Notes under the pieces: model-generated
What the model was told of the DNA's origin: nothing
Database searches by the model: none
What the model saw: only the letters and a program-made list of their open reading frames with translations
Translations under genes and position numbers: made by a program
Origin: Alopecurus myosuroides
Taxonomy: Eukaryota > Streptophyta > Magnoliopsida > Poales > Poaceae
Direction of reading: 5' to 3'
Assembly (NCBI GenBank): GCA_028641055.1
Contig: CM054059.1
Span: 44,900,477-44,964,476, forward strand
Length of the DNA stretch: 64,000 nt
In this document: positions 45,851-56,564 of the stretch, in pieces
Layout: every line of letters begins with the position of its first letter
Position numbering within the stretch: the stretch's first letter is position 1

Positions 45851-46639
45851 GATGAACCATGGTCACTGTACAATGGGGCCATGGAGAGCTAGGTCCCAGC
45901 TGCAGCCACTCTAGCTGGAGGAAGTGCTTGTGCGGTTGTGCCCCGCGCATTTTTCCCTCCCTGGTCATTTCGGGCCCGCCAAGGCGCCTCAAGTATCAAA
46001 CCCTAGCCCTCCGTTCCCCCAACGCCGCCGCCGCCACCACCCCTCCTCTCCTTTCTTCCCATTCTGCCAGAGGCAAAACACATCCGAGGGGAGGCAACCT
46101 CTCTCCTCCTCGATCCCCTTCTAACCGCCGCCACTCCCCGCCGGCAACCCAGCCTCCCCGCTCACCCGCGTACAATCCATCCAACCGATTCCCTAGGCTC
46201 ACACACCAAACCCTAGGCGCTGGCCGCCGCCGCCTGATTCAAGTAAAGGCTCACCGTCGCCCGCCCTCGCTCATCCCCCACCAGCCTCCCTCCCTCCAGT
46301 CACGGTGACGGCCCAAGATGCAACAGCGGCACGCGCTAGAGATGGCGGATCTCCCCCGTTGGACTTAAGGAGAAGGAGCACCTGATGCTCCCGGCGACCC
46401 TCGGGGAGCCTGCGCGACCACCGCCTCCACGGAGCAGGGCTCAAGTCCCTTCTGCTCTCTGACAACAAGGTCTATCGAATCCGCTCCTCCCCGACAACCC
46501 TTCCATCAGAGACGGGAACTTCCGATTCGTTAAGTGCTCCTCTCCCTCGATCTATCTCTACGCATTCCTACTATGTGGTCGTTATCAGGTTGGATACTGA
46601 TGGCTGCGGTGACGTATCTTTGCCGACGTTTGCCTGCAG
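45851..46639 (+). other. GC-rich gene-leader-like block, origin unknown
   Basis: This stretch is CT- and GCC-rich like a grass 5' leader and first exon. It has AAACCCTAGCCCTC near 46000 and AAACCCTAGGCGC near 46210, which often mark 5' ends of grass genes. It leads into a splice acceptor (TTTGCCTGCAG) at 46639. I could not assign the open frames to a protein. It may contain upstream exons or leaders of the captured genes. Confidence 0.4.
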
Positions 46640-47016
46640 GTTTACCTGACCCTGTGTTTTGCTCTTGCCTCGTCGGCTGTGGGTGCTTACCTGCACATCA
46701 CCCTCAACATCGGCGGGATGCTCACACTGCTCGGGTGCATCGGAAGCATCGTCTGGTTGTTCTCGGTGCCCGTCTATCAGGAGGTTTGTCTCACCTTTTT
46801 CTGACCTTGATAGCTTGCTTGCTGCCTGCGTGGGTGGAAATTCACAAGAAAGTTTTGGTTCCCGAAAATGTCGATTACATTGTGCGTTGACTCTTCTGAT
46901 GTGTCTTTGTTTCCCTTTGAACAGTGGAAGAGGTTTGGGCTGCTGATGGCCGCTGCCCTTCTGGAAGGGGCTTCTGTTGGACCTCTGATCAAGCTCACGA
47001 TAGACTTTGACCCAAG
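46640..47016 (+). pseudogene. BI-1: Captured Bax inhibitor-1 gene fragment (two exons)
   Basis: Exon 46640-46783 starts after a CAG acceptor and reads VYLTLCFALASSAVGAYLHI, later GSIVWLFSVPVYQE, then a GT donor. Exon 46925-47016 starts after TTGAACAG and reads WKRFGLLMAAALLEGASVGP followed by LIKLTIDFDP, ending at donor GTAAGG. This is the central transmembrane part of plant Bax inhibitor-1, an ER membrane suppressor of cell death. There are no stops or frameshifts in the exons and splice sites are intact. The first and last parts of the gene are missing, so no working protein can be made. It lies inside the CACTA, so this is transduplicated DNA. Confidence 0.88.
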
Positions 47017-47939
47017 GTAAGGGCAAACTTTTCTCTGTTGCTGATTCAAATCTCCTTGGCATTTTTATCAGTAGATTAGATTGCGATGGTAGCAAACCTA
47101 GTTGGTGATGGCCTTTGACTATCTGTCACTGGATTGAGTGCGACAGAGATTGCTTGTGGAAAATACCGTGATTGGATATCTGTTCATTACTCTGAATATT
47201 TATATGTTAATGTTGAAGCTGTTATTAAAGTGCACCTTCCGTGAGTTGGTCTTTTCATGAGTTTGACATAGTACATGCTCTGTTTGTTCAGTCGTTTTCT
47301 TCATTTTTTAAATCATGGTCTACATATTTTTGAGGGTCAAGTGATGAGGAATAAACTGCAACAATATGATGGAGCTATGCTCCTCTGATTCTTAGTATTT
47401 AAGTCTCTGATGATACCTCAGCACATTTTTTGGTTCTGCATTTTACCTTATGTACTGAAGACAGTCATTATATCTTCTCACCAGTGGCTTGGTATTCTAT
47501 CTTCTGTTCTTTTTTTTGTTTGAGAGTATATTGGGAGGACAGTCCATTTGCTTCAAGTGATGATGTATAAGTTGCAACAATATGACAGAAGTTATACTTC
47601 AGTGATTCGTAGTTTTATATCTGACGATTTCTTAATCTGTTCTCTTATATTGCATGGTCCTAACTTCCTATGTTCACTTCTTCATCATGATCTTTTCGGT
47701 TCCATCTTGCCATGAATTACTGCAGCTCTTGCAGTCCCAGATTGATTTTATTATTGTTTCATAGTGTTCTTTGTGTGCTTAATTGTATATGATAAAATCA
47801 ATTTCCTGGTTATGCTGTTTGGATTTGGTAGCACCTTGCTCTGCTGTGTTACTGGTTCATATTTCTACTTTATCAGATAGATTCGTTCTTTTGCTACGTT
47901 GGATAAGCTCAGTATTAACATAGGCATCCATTATTTCAG
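47017..47939 (+). other. Intron-like AT-rich DNA between captured fragments
   Basis: T-rich sequence from a GTAAGG donor to a TTATTTCAG acceptor. It contains no ORF or recognisable feature. It must hold the junction between DNA from two donor genes. Confidence 0.5.
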
Positions 47940-48164
47940 ACAACTGGAGTGTGAAGGCCATCAGGCGCAAGACCACGGGAACTGGAAGGATGAGGTACAT
48001 GCGCCATGTGCCTCGCAGGTTCAAGAGCAACTTCAGAGAAGGTACCTTACTCTCACATCAAAGGTGACACATCTGTTTATTGTAGACCAGTTCTGATGGT
48101 AGTTTTGTTGAATCCTGATTCAGGTACCGAGGCTGCCCCCAGGAAGAGAGCTGCCGCCAACTAA
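47940..48164 (+). pseudogene. RPL37: Captured 60S ribosomal protein eL37 gene, last two exons
   Basis: Exon 47940-48041 begins after TTATTTCAG and encodes [20 protein letters not shown], then [14 protein letters not shown]. An intron runs from 48042 to 48123, and exon 48124-48164 encodes TEAAPRKRAAAN and a TAA stop. This is the C-terminal half of the small zinc-ribbon protein eL37 of the large ribosomal subunit. The N-terminal half with the CxxC zinc ligands is absent. Reading frame and splice sites are intact. Splicing from the Bax inhibitor donor at 47017 into this exon would put eL37 out of frame. Confidence 0.9.
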
Positions 48165-49200
48165 GTCTCCATTTTTCCATCAGTAATCCCGTGAAGCTAC
48201 TATTCTCAATATAAAAAAAATCCCTGTGTTGATTTTTACGTCGATCTGCTGTGGTATTACTTCCAACCCTGTTACTGGGTTTACACTTAATACACCTACA
48301 TCACCTAGGAAATAGTCCCCACTAAATAGTTCACCATAGAGATGCCTCATTGTTGGAATTTCCTGTGCGTGTTTGCATTAGAGAATGGCGTCAGTTTGAT
48401 GCTTGGGCAAACATGTTATATTTCTTCATTTGTTCTTTCAGTGTGATAATTAGAATTAGGAGGGGAGATACTAGCTGGTATCCATATCTTAGTGTAATTG
48501 CTTGTGTGGGTTCATACGTCTAAGCTGCTAGTTCATAATCTGCAACATGTGGTTAATTTAGATATTGATTAGTAGCTAGACATGCTATATTAGGGCATGG
48601 CTGACCATGTGTTTTTTATCTTGAAGAGCAAGGAGGTGGATAAACTAAGGAGCAACTTGGAACCAATAGCTGCACGCAAGCTAGAAGCAGACCTAGACCC
48701 AGGAACGGACAAGATGCCTCTGTCTCACCATCCATGTAGCCTTTGCGTCCCTCTTTTTACTCAATGGTAAGCTTACTCTAGCTTCCTTATGAAAGTGGTT
48801 GCGATTTTTGTGCTCCGCCTTTAATTGTTAGTGAAATCCGACTTCAAATTCTTATGAAGTAGTGATTTGATGGTGAATTGCAGACACCGGTGGTGATTGC
48901 GTGATTGAGAATGCTGAAGGTGCAAGACCAATGCATTCCATTGTCGCCAAGAACAATAACGAGAGCCTCTTGTTGGCATCACTGCCATTTTTTCTACTCA
49001 TTTTCCCGTGAACTGTGTGTATCTGGATTTTTGTGTAATGCTGAATGTAATCTTCCTCCATGTGCACTGGTGTATTGCAGTTCTGTGAAGGTTGCTGATT
49101 GTGGAAATTCAACTTACCCTGTAATTTGCTGTTATTAATTCCTATCTAAATGCAAGAAATGTCTGAACTAGTTATTAATTTTCTCTGTATTTTCCTGTTA
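48165..49200 (+). other. Downstream DNA of captured fragments, unassigned
   Basis: This is probably the eL37 3' flank followed by another possible fragment. 48628-48770 stays open (SKEVDKLRSNLEPIAARKLE) and ends at a GTAAGC donor; an acceptor-like TTGCAG is at about 48885. I could not name a protein. The remainder is AT-rich with no feature. Confidence 0.35.
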
Positions 49201-49804
49201 TTTATTCTAGGATATATGCAAAAAAAAGGCAGAAAAAATGGGCTACTATTTTGTACCTAAGGTGGCCACGGCCCAACCAAAAAAGCCCAATTTTTGGTCT
49301 GAGCAACGAAATAAACTATAGGCTCTAAAAAGGCTATGGCCCAAATAATGGTAATGGTAACGCTCCTGAAAAAAAAATGAATCACAAAATGGACCGGACC
49401 CATCAATGGAAAAGGCTGAATTAAGGCTCAGGCCCAAGTAAGAAAAGGACCAGCAAAGCCCGAAGTTATTGGGCTAGGCCCACGCAGACCAACAAAATGG
49501 ACCGGGCTGAATTAGGTCCACGACGATTTCATTTCGTCACTATTCTGCCACGTAGGACATGCCACGTCGGCGCTGAGCTGTCCTGGCCGGATTGCTCATG
49601 ACGACTTTGGATCGTCATAGATTAATGACGTTCCTGTATCGTCGTGGATATCCATGACGATTCCTACAAAATCGTCGTGGTGAACCATTACTGACGCTCG
49701 GTTTTCAACGATTTGTTTTTCGTCATAAGATCGTCATGGATGAAATTTGGGGACGATTTAGTGACGAAAATTGAGCGTCATGTATCAGCATATTTCTTGT
49801 AGTG
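49201..49804. other. CACTA right subterminal region
   Basis: The left part has several GGCCCA and AAGCCCAA motifs (49240-49500). From 49520 it is dense in GACGAT, CGTCAT and ATGACGA units up to the terminal inverted repeat. It mirrors the left subterminal zone at 39880-40060 and has no gene. Confidence 0.7.
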
Positions 49805-50717
49805 AACGCTGTTCCGTGACAAGGCAGTTATAAAGGCAGAGTTCGGGTCGAATGAGAAGCAAGCTGCGTGATGTGGATAATCAAGATGGGATTTTGCCCC
49901 TCCGAATAGAGAGATATTCTCTGCCCTCTCGAGTGATATGATTCCAGAAGCATGGCCATAGGCGACTTGGTTAAGTGTTAACTAAGTCTGTTGACTAAGA
50001 GTTAGTCAGATGAATCATATATCACGGACCAAGAAGAGAGTTGAGCTATTAAGGGATGACGATAAATTGCCTATAGTTCGACAAGGTATATCGTGAGGCA
50101 AAAGGGACTCGGATGAAAGTCACATTAAAGGTACGTCATCATGAGTCTATGGCACTTGGGAGTCGGCACGTTCTTCTAGGAGCCTCTACCGATTAATCGA
50201 TTGGGAGTTGGACTCCAATCACGTCCAAGTCGCCATGAGCCTGCAGGGTCGCACACTTAAGAGCGGGAGAAAATGTATTGGTCGGGTTGGACCCGAACCG
50301 GAAATGGACTGAGTTTGTGAGTCGGACTCACAGAGGGAATGGGCCAAAAGTGTCGTGAAGCCCACTACCATTCACTATATAAAGAGGGGCGCAGGTTGCC
50401 CAGCGGGCACGTTACTTCTCTCCCATGCGTTGGGAACCCTAGCCCGACTCAGTCCAGCCGTCACACCGGACCAAGCAGTCCGCCGTCGGAGCTACTCCTC
50501 GTACGTGTGGATACAGGCAGAGGTGCTGTACGTTCAGCACTTCAACGTTTGCGGGATTGGATCGGCTGGATCAGATCGTGGGACTACACTGCATCGACGC
50601 GCTGCCTCGATTATCCGCACCTGCGCGTCTAGTGGTAATCCTCGTGGCCTTCTACCTCGGCTAGATCTTGGAAGTACCGCGTAGAAAAGTTTTCGTTTAT
50701 CTCTACGCGATCCAACA
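49805..50717 (+). repeat. Copia LTR 2, right part
   Basis: This continues the LTR from AACGCTGTTCCGTGAC to GATCCAACA. It holds a 30-bp segment near 50128-50158 that LTR 1 lacks, and the TATA box at 50376-50384. ATTTG (50718-50722) follows in Athila gag and would be one target-site copy; the other cannot be found because the left LTR of the element is missing. Confidence 0.9.
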
Positions 50718-50727
50718 ATTTGAGTAT

Positions 50728-51407
50728 TTATGTTTTCAGTCTTCCCCAAGCTTTAGCAATGCTTTCTCCATAACGAGGCCAAAAATTATAAATGTAATTC
50801 CTATCTAAATACAGTTCATGAGGAGGAGAGTAAAAGAGAGATTCAAACTCCTTACACTCCAAATGATGAGGATCATCTAGTAGCTCATACCACTCCCGTG
50901 ATTTCTCCTTAAGTGACAAAGAGAATAGCCTCCTCTTAACTTGGTCCATTGAAATACATGCAAACTTGAACAACTCGCATAATTCATGTATAAAGAGTAA
51001 ATGATCACTAGGATGGACAGTTCCATCTCCAAAATAGCATTCATTCATGACACGTTCAACAATTTTCATAGGTATTTTTAACAGGAATACTTTCAGAAGG
51101 AGGATTTGGAATATCACAAGGATCATTAGATGTATCACATATGGGAGATAAAGTATCATCAGAGCAAATTTTCTCCTCTAAACCTGGGGAACTAAAAACA
51201 TCATTTCTATAAAAACTAGCTTCCCCAAGCTTAGACTTTTCCATAATATTAGAAATAATGGTATCTAAAGAATTAATGCTAATAACATTGCTATCACTAT
51301 TATGCAAACCAAATTCCATAGGTTTTTTTAGTTTTATCTTCAAAAGTATCATGTCCGAATTTAAGATAAAGATTATAAAGCTCTCTCATATTTTTGTTGT
51401 TTGCCAT
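50728..51407 (-). pseudogene. Gypsy gag N-terminal half, copy B
   Basis: The ATG at 51407 opens MANNKNMRELYNLYLKFGHD. The frame shifts after about 30 codons, continues as KPMEFGLHNSDSNVISINSL, shifts again near 51070, and then reads VMNECYFGDGTVHPSDHLLF, FSLSLKEKSREWYELL and RYGESIAKAWGRLKT. Compared with element A, 11 bases are missing at about 50830 (the FYSKFYPP site). The coding region ends at the Copia junction. Confidence 0.8.
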
Positions 51408-51552
51408 TAAGCCTAAAGATAAAAACAAGGAACAAGTAAAAATAAGCCTAACTAGTGAAAATAAAAACAAGAAACAAAAAGATATAATTGCAGAATCTAA
51501 AGGAAATAACTTCGAGCACTCACAGAGGATGTGAGTACCTTTTACCTTACCT

Positions 51553-51570
51553 CCCCGGCAACGGCGCCAG
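51553..51570 (-). other. Primer binding site, tRNA-Asp, copy B
   Basis: A perfect TCCCCGGCAACGGCGCCA on the plus strand, 10 bp from the LTR start at 51581. Confidence 0.9.
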
Positions 51571-51580
51571 AAAAGAGGAT

Positions 51581-52943
51581 GTCTACGCACGCTTCTATTC
51601 TCGTAGACAATGTTGGGCCTCCAAGTGCAGAAGTTTGTAGAACAGCACCAAGTTTCCCTTAAGTGGATCACCCAAGGTTTATCCAACTCAGGGAGGTAGA
51701 GGTCAAAGATATCCCTCTAAAGCAACCCTGCAACTACGACACAAGAAATCTCTTGTGTTCCCAACACACCTAATACAATTGGAAAGTTGTATAGGTGCAC
51801 TAGTTCGGCGAAGAGATAATGAAATACAAGTAATATGGATGGTTATAAGTGATAATAGCAATCTGAAATAAAAATGGCAGCAAGCAAACATGTAGCACAA
51901 CTGAATGTAAACGACGTTTCAATGCTTAGAAATAAGTCCTAGGGATCATACTTTCACTAGTGGACAATCTCAACAATAATAACACAATTGAATGCATAAA
52001 TATCATCTCTTCATTATGCTACTCCGAACCACTCTCCGGTAGGATAACAAACACCAATCATTGTGTAGGGCTATAAAAGAAATTCCTTAGAGTTCGCATT
52101 CCCCATCTAGGTAACCCCCATGCTATCACCATGAGACCTAGATGGTTCCAGACAAACACCACAATTTCATAGGGTCATCCAACACAAATATATAAATCAT
52201 TCACACGGTGCACACACTGTCACCTTTACACCATGATCAAAGTGTCTACGGAGATCTTATAACAAAACCACTTGAGTAGAATAATAGATGAAGAGTAACA
52301 TCTACTTATTCAGCTAGATTACAAAGATCATGATCACATAAAGATCACACCATAGGAGAGAAAGATGAAACACATAGCTATCGGTAGAGCCCTCAGCAAC
52401 GACGATGAAGATGGAAATGGAGTCGATTGAGATGGCTCCGGGGGCACTTCCCCGTCCCGGAAGGGCGTCGGAATAGATATTTCTGTCCCCCGAAACTTGT
52501 CGGCGATGGCGGCGGAGCTATGGAACTTTTCGTGCATGGAGGCTTGATATTTTAGGGTTTATGCATCAGGGGAATAAATAGGCGAAAGGGCAACGTCGGT
52601 GGGTGGCCAGGTGAGCCACACCACCTGGTGGCGCGGCCAGGGGGACCCGCGCGACCCTATGGTGTGGCCACCCTGTGCCCCCTCCGGGTCTCCTCGGGAC
52701 TCCGTGTACGTGACATACTTCTAAGGTCCTGGGATTTTGTTTCATCCAATTCCGAGAATATTTCCAGAACACCTTTCTGAAACCAGAAACAACAGAAAGA
52801 AGGAACTGGCACTATGACATCTTATCAATATGTTAGTCTAGAAAACATCCGGAAAACGAAGGAAAACATGTGAAAACATAAGGGTGTTGGATAGAAAACA
52901 AGCATGGAGCATCAAAAATTATAGATACGTTTGAGACGTATTA
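51581..52943 (-). repeat. 5' LTR of Athila copy B
   Basis: A complete LTR of about 1.36 kb that opens TGTCTACGCACGCTTC and ends TTTGAGACGTATTA. The minus-strand TATA-like CTATTTATTCC is at about 52571-52581. It is the best reference for the truncated LTR at 31100-31905. Confidence 0.88.
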
Positions 52944-54217
52944 GTCATCAATTCTAAATTGAATGGAATTCAAAGTTTTGCTTTCTTTAACATCATGAGG
53001 CATAACCTTTATTTTCAGAAGATCAACATCAAGAAGGTTATAAACTTTAGAAGCAAGAACATCAATTTTGCCAAACTTTTCCTCAACAGATTTATTAAAA
53101 GCAGTTTGTGTACTAATAAAGTCTGTAAGCATGATTTCAAGATTATAGGGTACACTTCTATTATTGTGGTAGGAATTACCATAAGAATTGACATAACCAT
53201 TACCACTATTAGAAGGATAAGGTCTATAATTGTTACTACCAAAATTATTTCTATAAGCATTGTTGTTGAAATTGTTGTTTTTAATGAAGTTCACATCGAC
53301 ACGCTCTTCTTGAGAAAACAAAGAGGCTAAAGGAACATTATCTGCATCAACATAAGTTTGACCATTCACAAGCATAAACATAATAGTATCAATCCTATCA
53401 GTCAAGGAAGAAGTTTCTTCATCAGAATTTATCTTCTTACCTTGTGGAGCTCTCTAAGTGTGCCCTTCAGAATAATTTATCATCATATCATCAAGAAGTT
53501 TTGTTGCAGCATCCAAAGTGATGGACATAAAGGTACCTCAATAGCTGAATCTAGAAGATTTTTTGAAGAAAAATTTGGACCTGCGTAAAAGGTTTGGATG
53601 ATCATCCAAGTAGTCAGTCCATGAGTGGGACAATTCTTTACCAAAGATTTCATTCTTTCCCAAGCTTGAGCAACATGCTCATTATAAAATTGTTTAAAAT
53701 TCATAATGCTACTTCTTAAATATATAATCTTAGCAGGAGGATAATATTTTCCAATGAAAGCATATTTACATTTAGTCCAGGAATCAATACTATTTTTTGG
53801 CAAAGATAGCAACCATTCTTTAGCTCTTCCTCTCAAAGAGAAACTAAACAATTTTAGTTTAATAATATCTCCATCTACATCCTTATACTTATGCATCTCA
53901 CAAAGTTCAACAAAATTATTAAGGTGAGCAGCAACATCATCAGAACCAACACAAGAAAAGTGCTCTCTCACGACAAGATTTAACATGCCAGGCTTAATTT
54001 CATAAAAATCTACATTAGGAGCAAGTGGAGCAATAGGGGTACAAATAAAATCATGGTTGTTTGTGCTAGTAAAGTCAGACAACTTAGTGTTCTCAGGGGG
54101 TACTCGTCTTAGCAAGATTAAAAATAGGATAACAAAAATAACAACTAGAATAAGGAAGATTTTTTTGTGTTTATGATATAAAGAAGCAAAGACAACAAAA
54201 TAAAATAAACTAAGCAA
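52944..54217 (-). pseudogene. Gypsy gag, element E (Athila type)
   Basis: The main frame (54217-53483) includes LNNFVELCEMHKYKDVDGD, FSFSLRGRAKEWLLSLP, FIGKYYPPAKIIYLR, EHVAQAWERMKSLVKNCP and TFYAGPNFSSKNLLDSA, the Athila retrotransposon gag domain. A frameshift near 53530 and a stop near 53455 lead to a second frame (53405-52944) that is rich in asparagine and tyrosine (NNNFNNNAYRNNFGSNNYRP) and ends in a leucine-rich segment (EEKFGKIDVLASKVYNLL). The first 30 residues of the main frame are hydrophobic and may be leader, not protein. Confidence 0.82.
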
Positions 54218-54277
54218 AACAATAACAAAGTAAAAAAGATTGGAGGTGAGAGACTCCCCTTGTAGAAATACTCTTTC

Positions 54278-54295
54278 TCCCTGGCAACGGCACTA
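54278..54295 (-). other. Primer binding site, tRNA-Asp type, element E
   Basis: The plus strand reads TCCCTGGCAACGGCACTA, three changes from the tRNA-Asp 3' end, consistent with an older copy. Confidence 0.7.
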
Positions 54296-54306
54296 GAAAA
54301 CTAGCT

Positions 54307-55921
54307 TGATGCTTGTGAACACACATTCGTTGGGAGACCCTAAGAGTAAGGTATGATGAGTACAACAACAAGTTTTCCCTTAGAAAGAAACCAAGGTTTA
54401 ATCGACCAGTAGGATAAAGAAATCACTTTTGAAGGTTTTTCACAGCTGATGTTTGCAGGGCGCACTACCAGGCTCAGCAGCAACGTGGAATCTACACACA
54501 ACACAACAAAGATACTTTCCCCAACGAAATAGTGAGGTTGTCAATCTTACATTGCTGAACATAAAGGATTAGACGTATCGTGTGGAAAATGATGTATGTT
54601 TGCAGTGAATGAAAAGAGAACATTGTTTGCGGTAAAAGAGAATAATGCTTGTAGTAGGTTGTATTATCAGTGTAAAAGAATGAACCGAGGTCCACAGTTA
54701 GTTAGTGGCGTCTCTCCAAAACAGATAGATAACATGCTGGGTAAACAAATTACAGCCGGGCAATTGATAGAAATAGAGGCTGCACCATAGTGCATATTCA
54801 ATACACGACGATTACTATGAGATTTATTTGGGCATTACAACATGATATATAGAACGTTATCCAACTGCATCTATGACTAATAATCCACCCTCGGAACGTA
54901 ATCCAAGAAAACTTTGGGTATTAAGTTGCAAGCAACATATTATTGCATTAAGTAAACTGCATAATGTAAACAATTGAATTATCCTTAGACAAAGCATTAT
55001 TATTTTCTCCCAGTGGCAACATCACATCCAGAATCTTAGAAGTTATTGTCACTCTCCCAGATAACTGAAGGCATGAAACCACTATCGAGCATAAATACTC
55101 CCTCTTGTAGTTACAAGCACCAACTTGGCGAGAGCATCTACTAGTAGCGGAGAGCATGTAAGATCACAAATAACATATAAAAGATAGATCTATAATCAAC
55201 TTGACATAACATTCAATATTCATCGGATCCCTCTAAACACAACATGTATCCTTACAATAAGATGATCTAGATCATGTTAGGTAGCTCACAAGATCTAAAC
55301 ATGATAGCACAAAAGGAGGAGAAGACAACCATCTAGCTACTGCTATAGACCCGTAGTCCAACGATGAACTACTCATGCATCACTCCGGAGGCAAGCATGG
55401 TGATGTAGAGCCCTCCGGTGATGGTTTCCCCTCCCAACAGGGTGTCGGGGGGAGCTTCAGAACCCTCCCAAACTAGGGTTGATGATGACGGCAGGCTGCG
55501 GAACTTTTCGTGGATGGAGGCTCGGGTATTTAGGGTTTCCCCGAGAATATAATTTATAGGCGAAAGGGCGATGTCGGTGGGCGCCCGAGGGGCCCACACC
55601 ACGTGGTGGCACGGCCAAGGGGGCGCTAGCCTATGGTGTGGCAGCCTTGGAGCCCCCCTCCGGGTCTCCTCTGGAGTCCGGGTACCTGACACAATAATAG
55701 GAACCTGGGATTTTGTTTCATCCAATTATGAGAAAATTTCCAGAATAACTTTTCTGAAACCAAAAACAGCAGAAAACAGGAACTAGCGTTGTGGCATCTT
55801 GTTAATAGGTTAGTCCCAAAAAATCCATAAAAATGATATAAAGTGTATAGAAAACATGTAGCAAATGTCATAATATCAACATGGAATATCAGAAATTATA
55901 GATACGTCGGAGACGTATCCA
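54307..55921 (-). repeat. 5' LTR of element E (about 1.6 kb)
   Basis: The LTR opens TGATGCTTGTGAACACACAT and ends GGAGACGTATCCA. It belongs to the same LTR type as 56565-57774, 57781-59060 and 59807-61369 (shared ACGTTGGGAGACC-like start and GGAAGGTATGATG). The open frames at 54596-54790 and 55369-55871 carry no domain. Confidence 0.8.
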
Positions 55922-56564
55922 GGCCCTCTTAGGTATGACGGTGTTTCTTATCGTCTGACCAGACACTTGATCATGGGGATGATCATAAACAAACACTGGA
56001 ATATGGAATGAGTAAAGAGTACATGTCGGGCAATGAGGAATGTTTCACCCTGGGCATTGTGAAGTATCGAGAAGTAGTGCGGTAAGTGAATGTTAGTAAT
56101 ACATGTGGTTCTCACGATAAAGATCTCCATGATATGTGTGGGGTCATTATGTGCATCAAGGTACCGCTAATGATCATTATAGCAAAATGATTTCTGGATA
56201 TGTCTGCATGTATTCGAACCCATAGGGTGACACATTTAAGGTTCAAAGACATATAGGAGTTGTGTTCGGATGGAAGATATGGATGAAAGTAACTTTGAAG
56301 GAATTTTTGGAGGGTCTCGGGATATGATGGAGGAGTCCAGAATGTCATCGATAGTCGACGAAATGGTTTCGGACATTTTATGGAAAGTGGTGGCAAGGTT
56401 GAGGAAAGTTTCAGAGGAGTCCGGGATTTTTTGAGAAAGTTAGGAATGGTCGTAATGGTAAAAAACCCTTGTGGGTCCACATGTGAAAGTGGGAACATGG
56501 GCCCACTATGTGGTGCAACCAAATAGGAGGGAAAGAGCCCTAGCCGAATTTGTCAGAGACTTCC
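55922..56564. other. Decayed LTR-like DNA, no gene
   Basis: A purine-rich stretch with repeated TTCGGAC and GGAGTCCGGGATT-like phrases, as found in Gypsy LTRs of Triticeae. The minus-strand open frame at 56112-56522 has no recognisable domain. Ends could not be defined. Confidence 0.4.

Larger units (their letters stand above)
39875..49804. mobile_element. CACTA DNA transposon (9.93 kb), non-autonomous, carrying gene fragments
   Basis: The terminal inverted repeats are CACTACAAGAAATGTGTTGA on the left, and CACTACAAGAAATATGCTGA when the right end is read on the minus strand. Both continue TACATGACG, so 27 of 29 bases agree. The 3-bp target site AAC flanks both ends (39872-39874 and 49805-49807), and removing the element restores the Copia LTR as seen at 33241-33260. 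Subterminal zones hold many short GACGATTT and CGTCAT units. No transposase motif was found. Contents: a 60-bp repeat set, two tRNA-like modules, a 670-bp tandem array, and exons from at least two host genes. Confidence 0.95.
31906..50717 (+). mobile_element. BARE/Angela-like Copia element, internal-LTR-internal-LTR arrangement, with CACTA insertion
   Basis: The block has a truncated 3' half of one copy (31906-32835), an LTR (32836-34131), a full internal domain (34132-39459) and a second LTR (39460-50717, split by the CACTA). The two internal 3' halves (31940-32835 and 38555-39459) are nearly identical, as are the LTRs apart from one indel of about 30 bp. Gag-pol proteins resemble BARE/Angela-type Copia, from memory. 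The expected left LTR is missing. The right boundary, GATCCAACA at 50717, joins Athila gag directly. Confidence 0.9.
50718..52943 (-). mobile_element. Athila copy B: 5' LTR, PBS and gag start
   Basis: Read on the minus strand: LTR 52943-51581, PBS 51570-51553, then gag to 50718, where Copia LTR 2 cuts in. The right end of the LTR (GACGTATTA; the expected CA is TA) abuts gag of element E without a PPT, so this is a true insertion edge. The 5 bases outside are GTCAT. It matches 30239-31905 over its whole length with several percent divergence. Confidence 0.85.
52944..55921 (-). mobile_element. Athila copy E: 5' LTR, PBS and gag
   Basis: This is a different Athila family from A and B, on the minus strand. 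LTR 55921-54307, PBS 54295-54278, then gag to 52944, where copy B is inserted. No PPT lies right of the LTR, so 55921 is an insertion edge; the last LTR bases read GACGTATCCA. Confidence 0.85.

Noticed and set aside
46640..48164. Functional Bax inhibitor-1 or eL37 gene
   Set aside because: Only internal or terminal exons are present, start regions are missing, and the fragments are inside a CACTA element.
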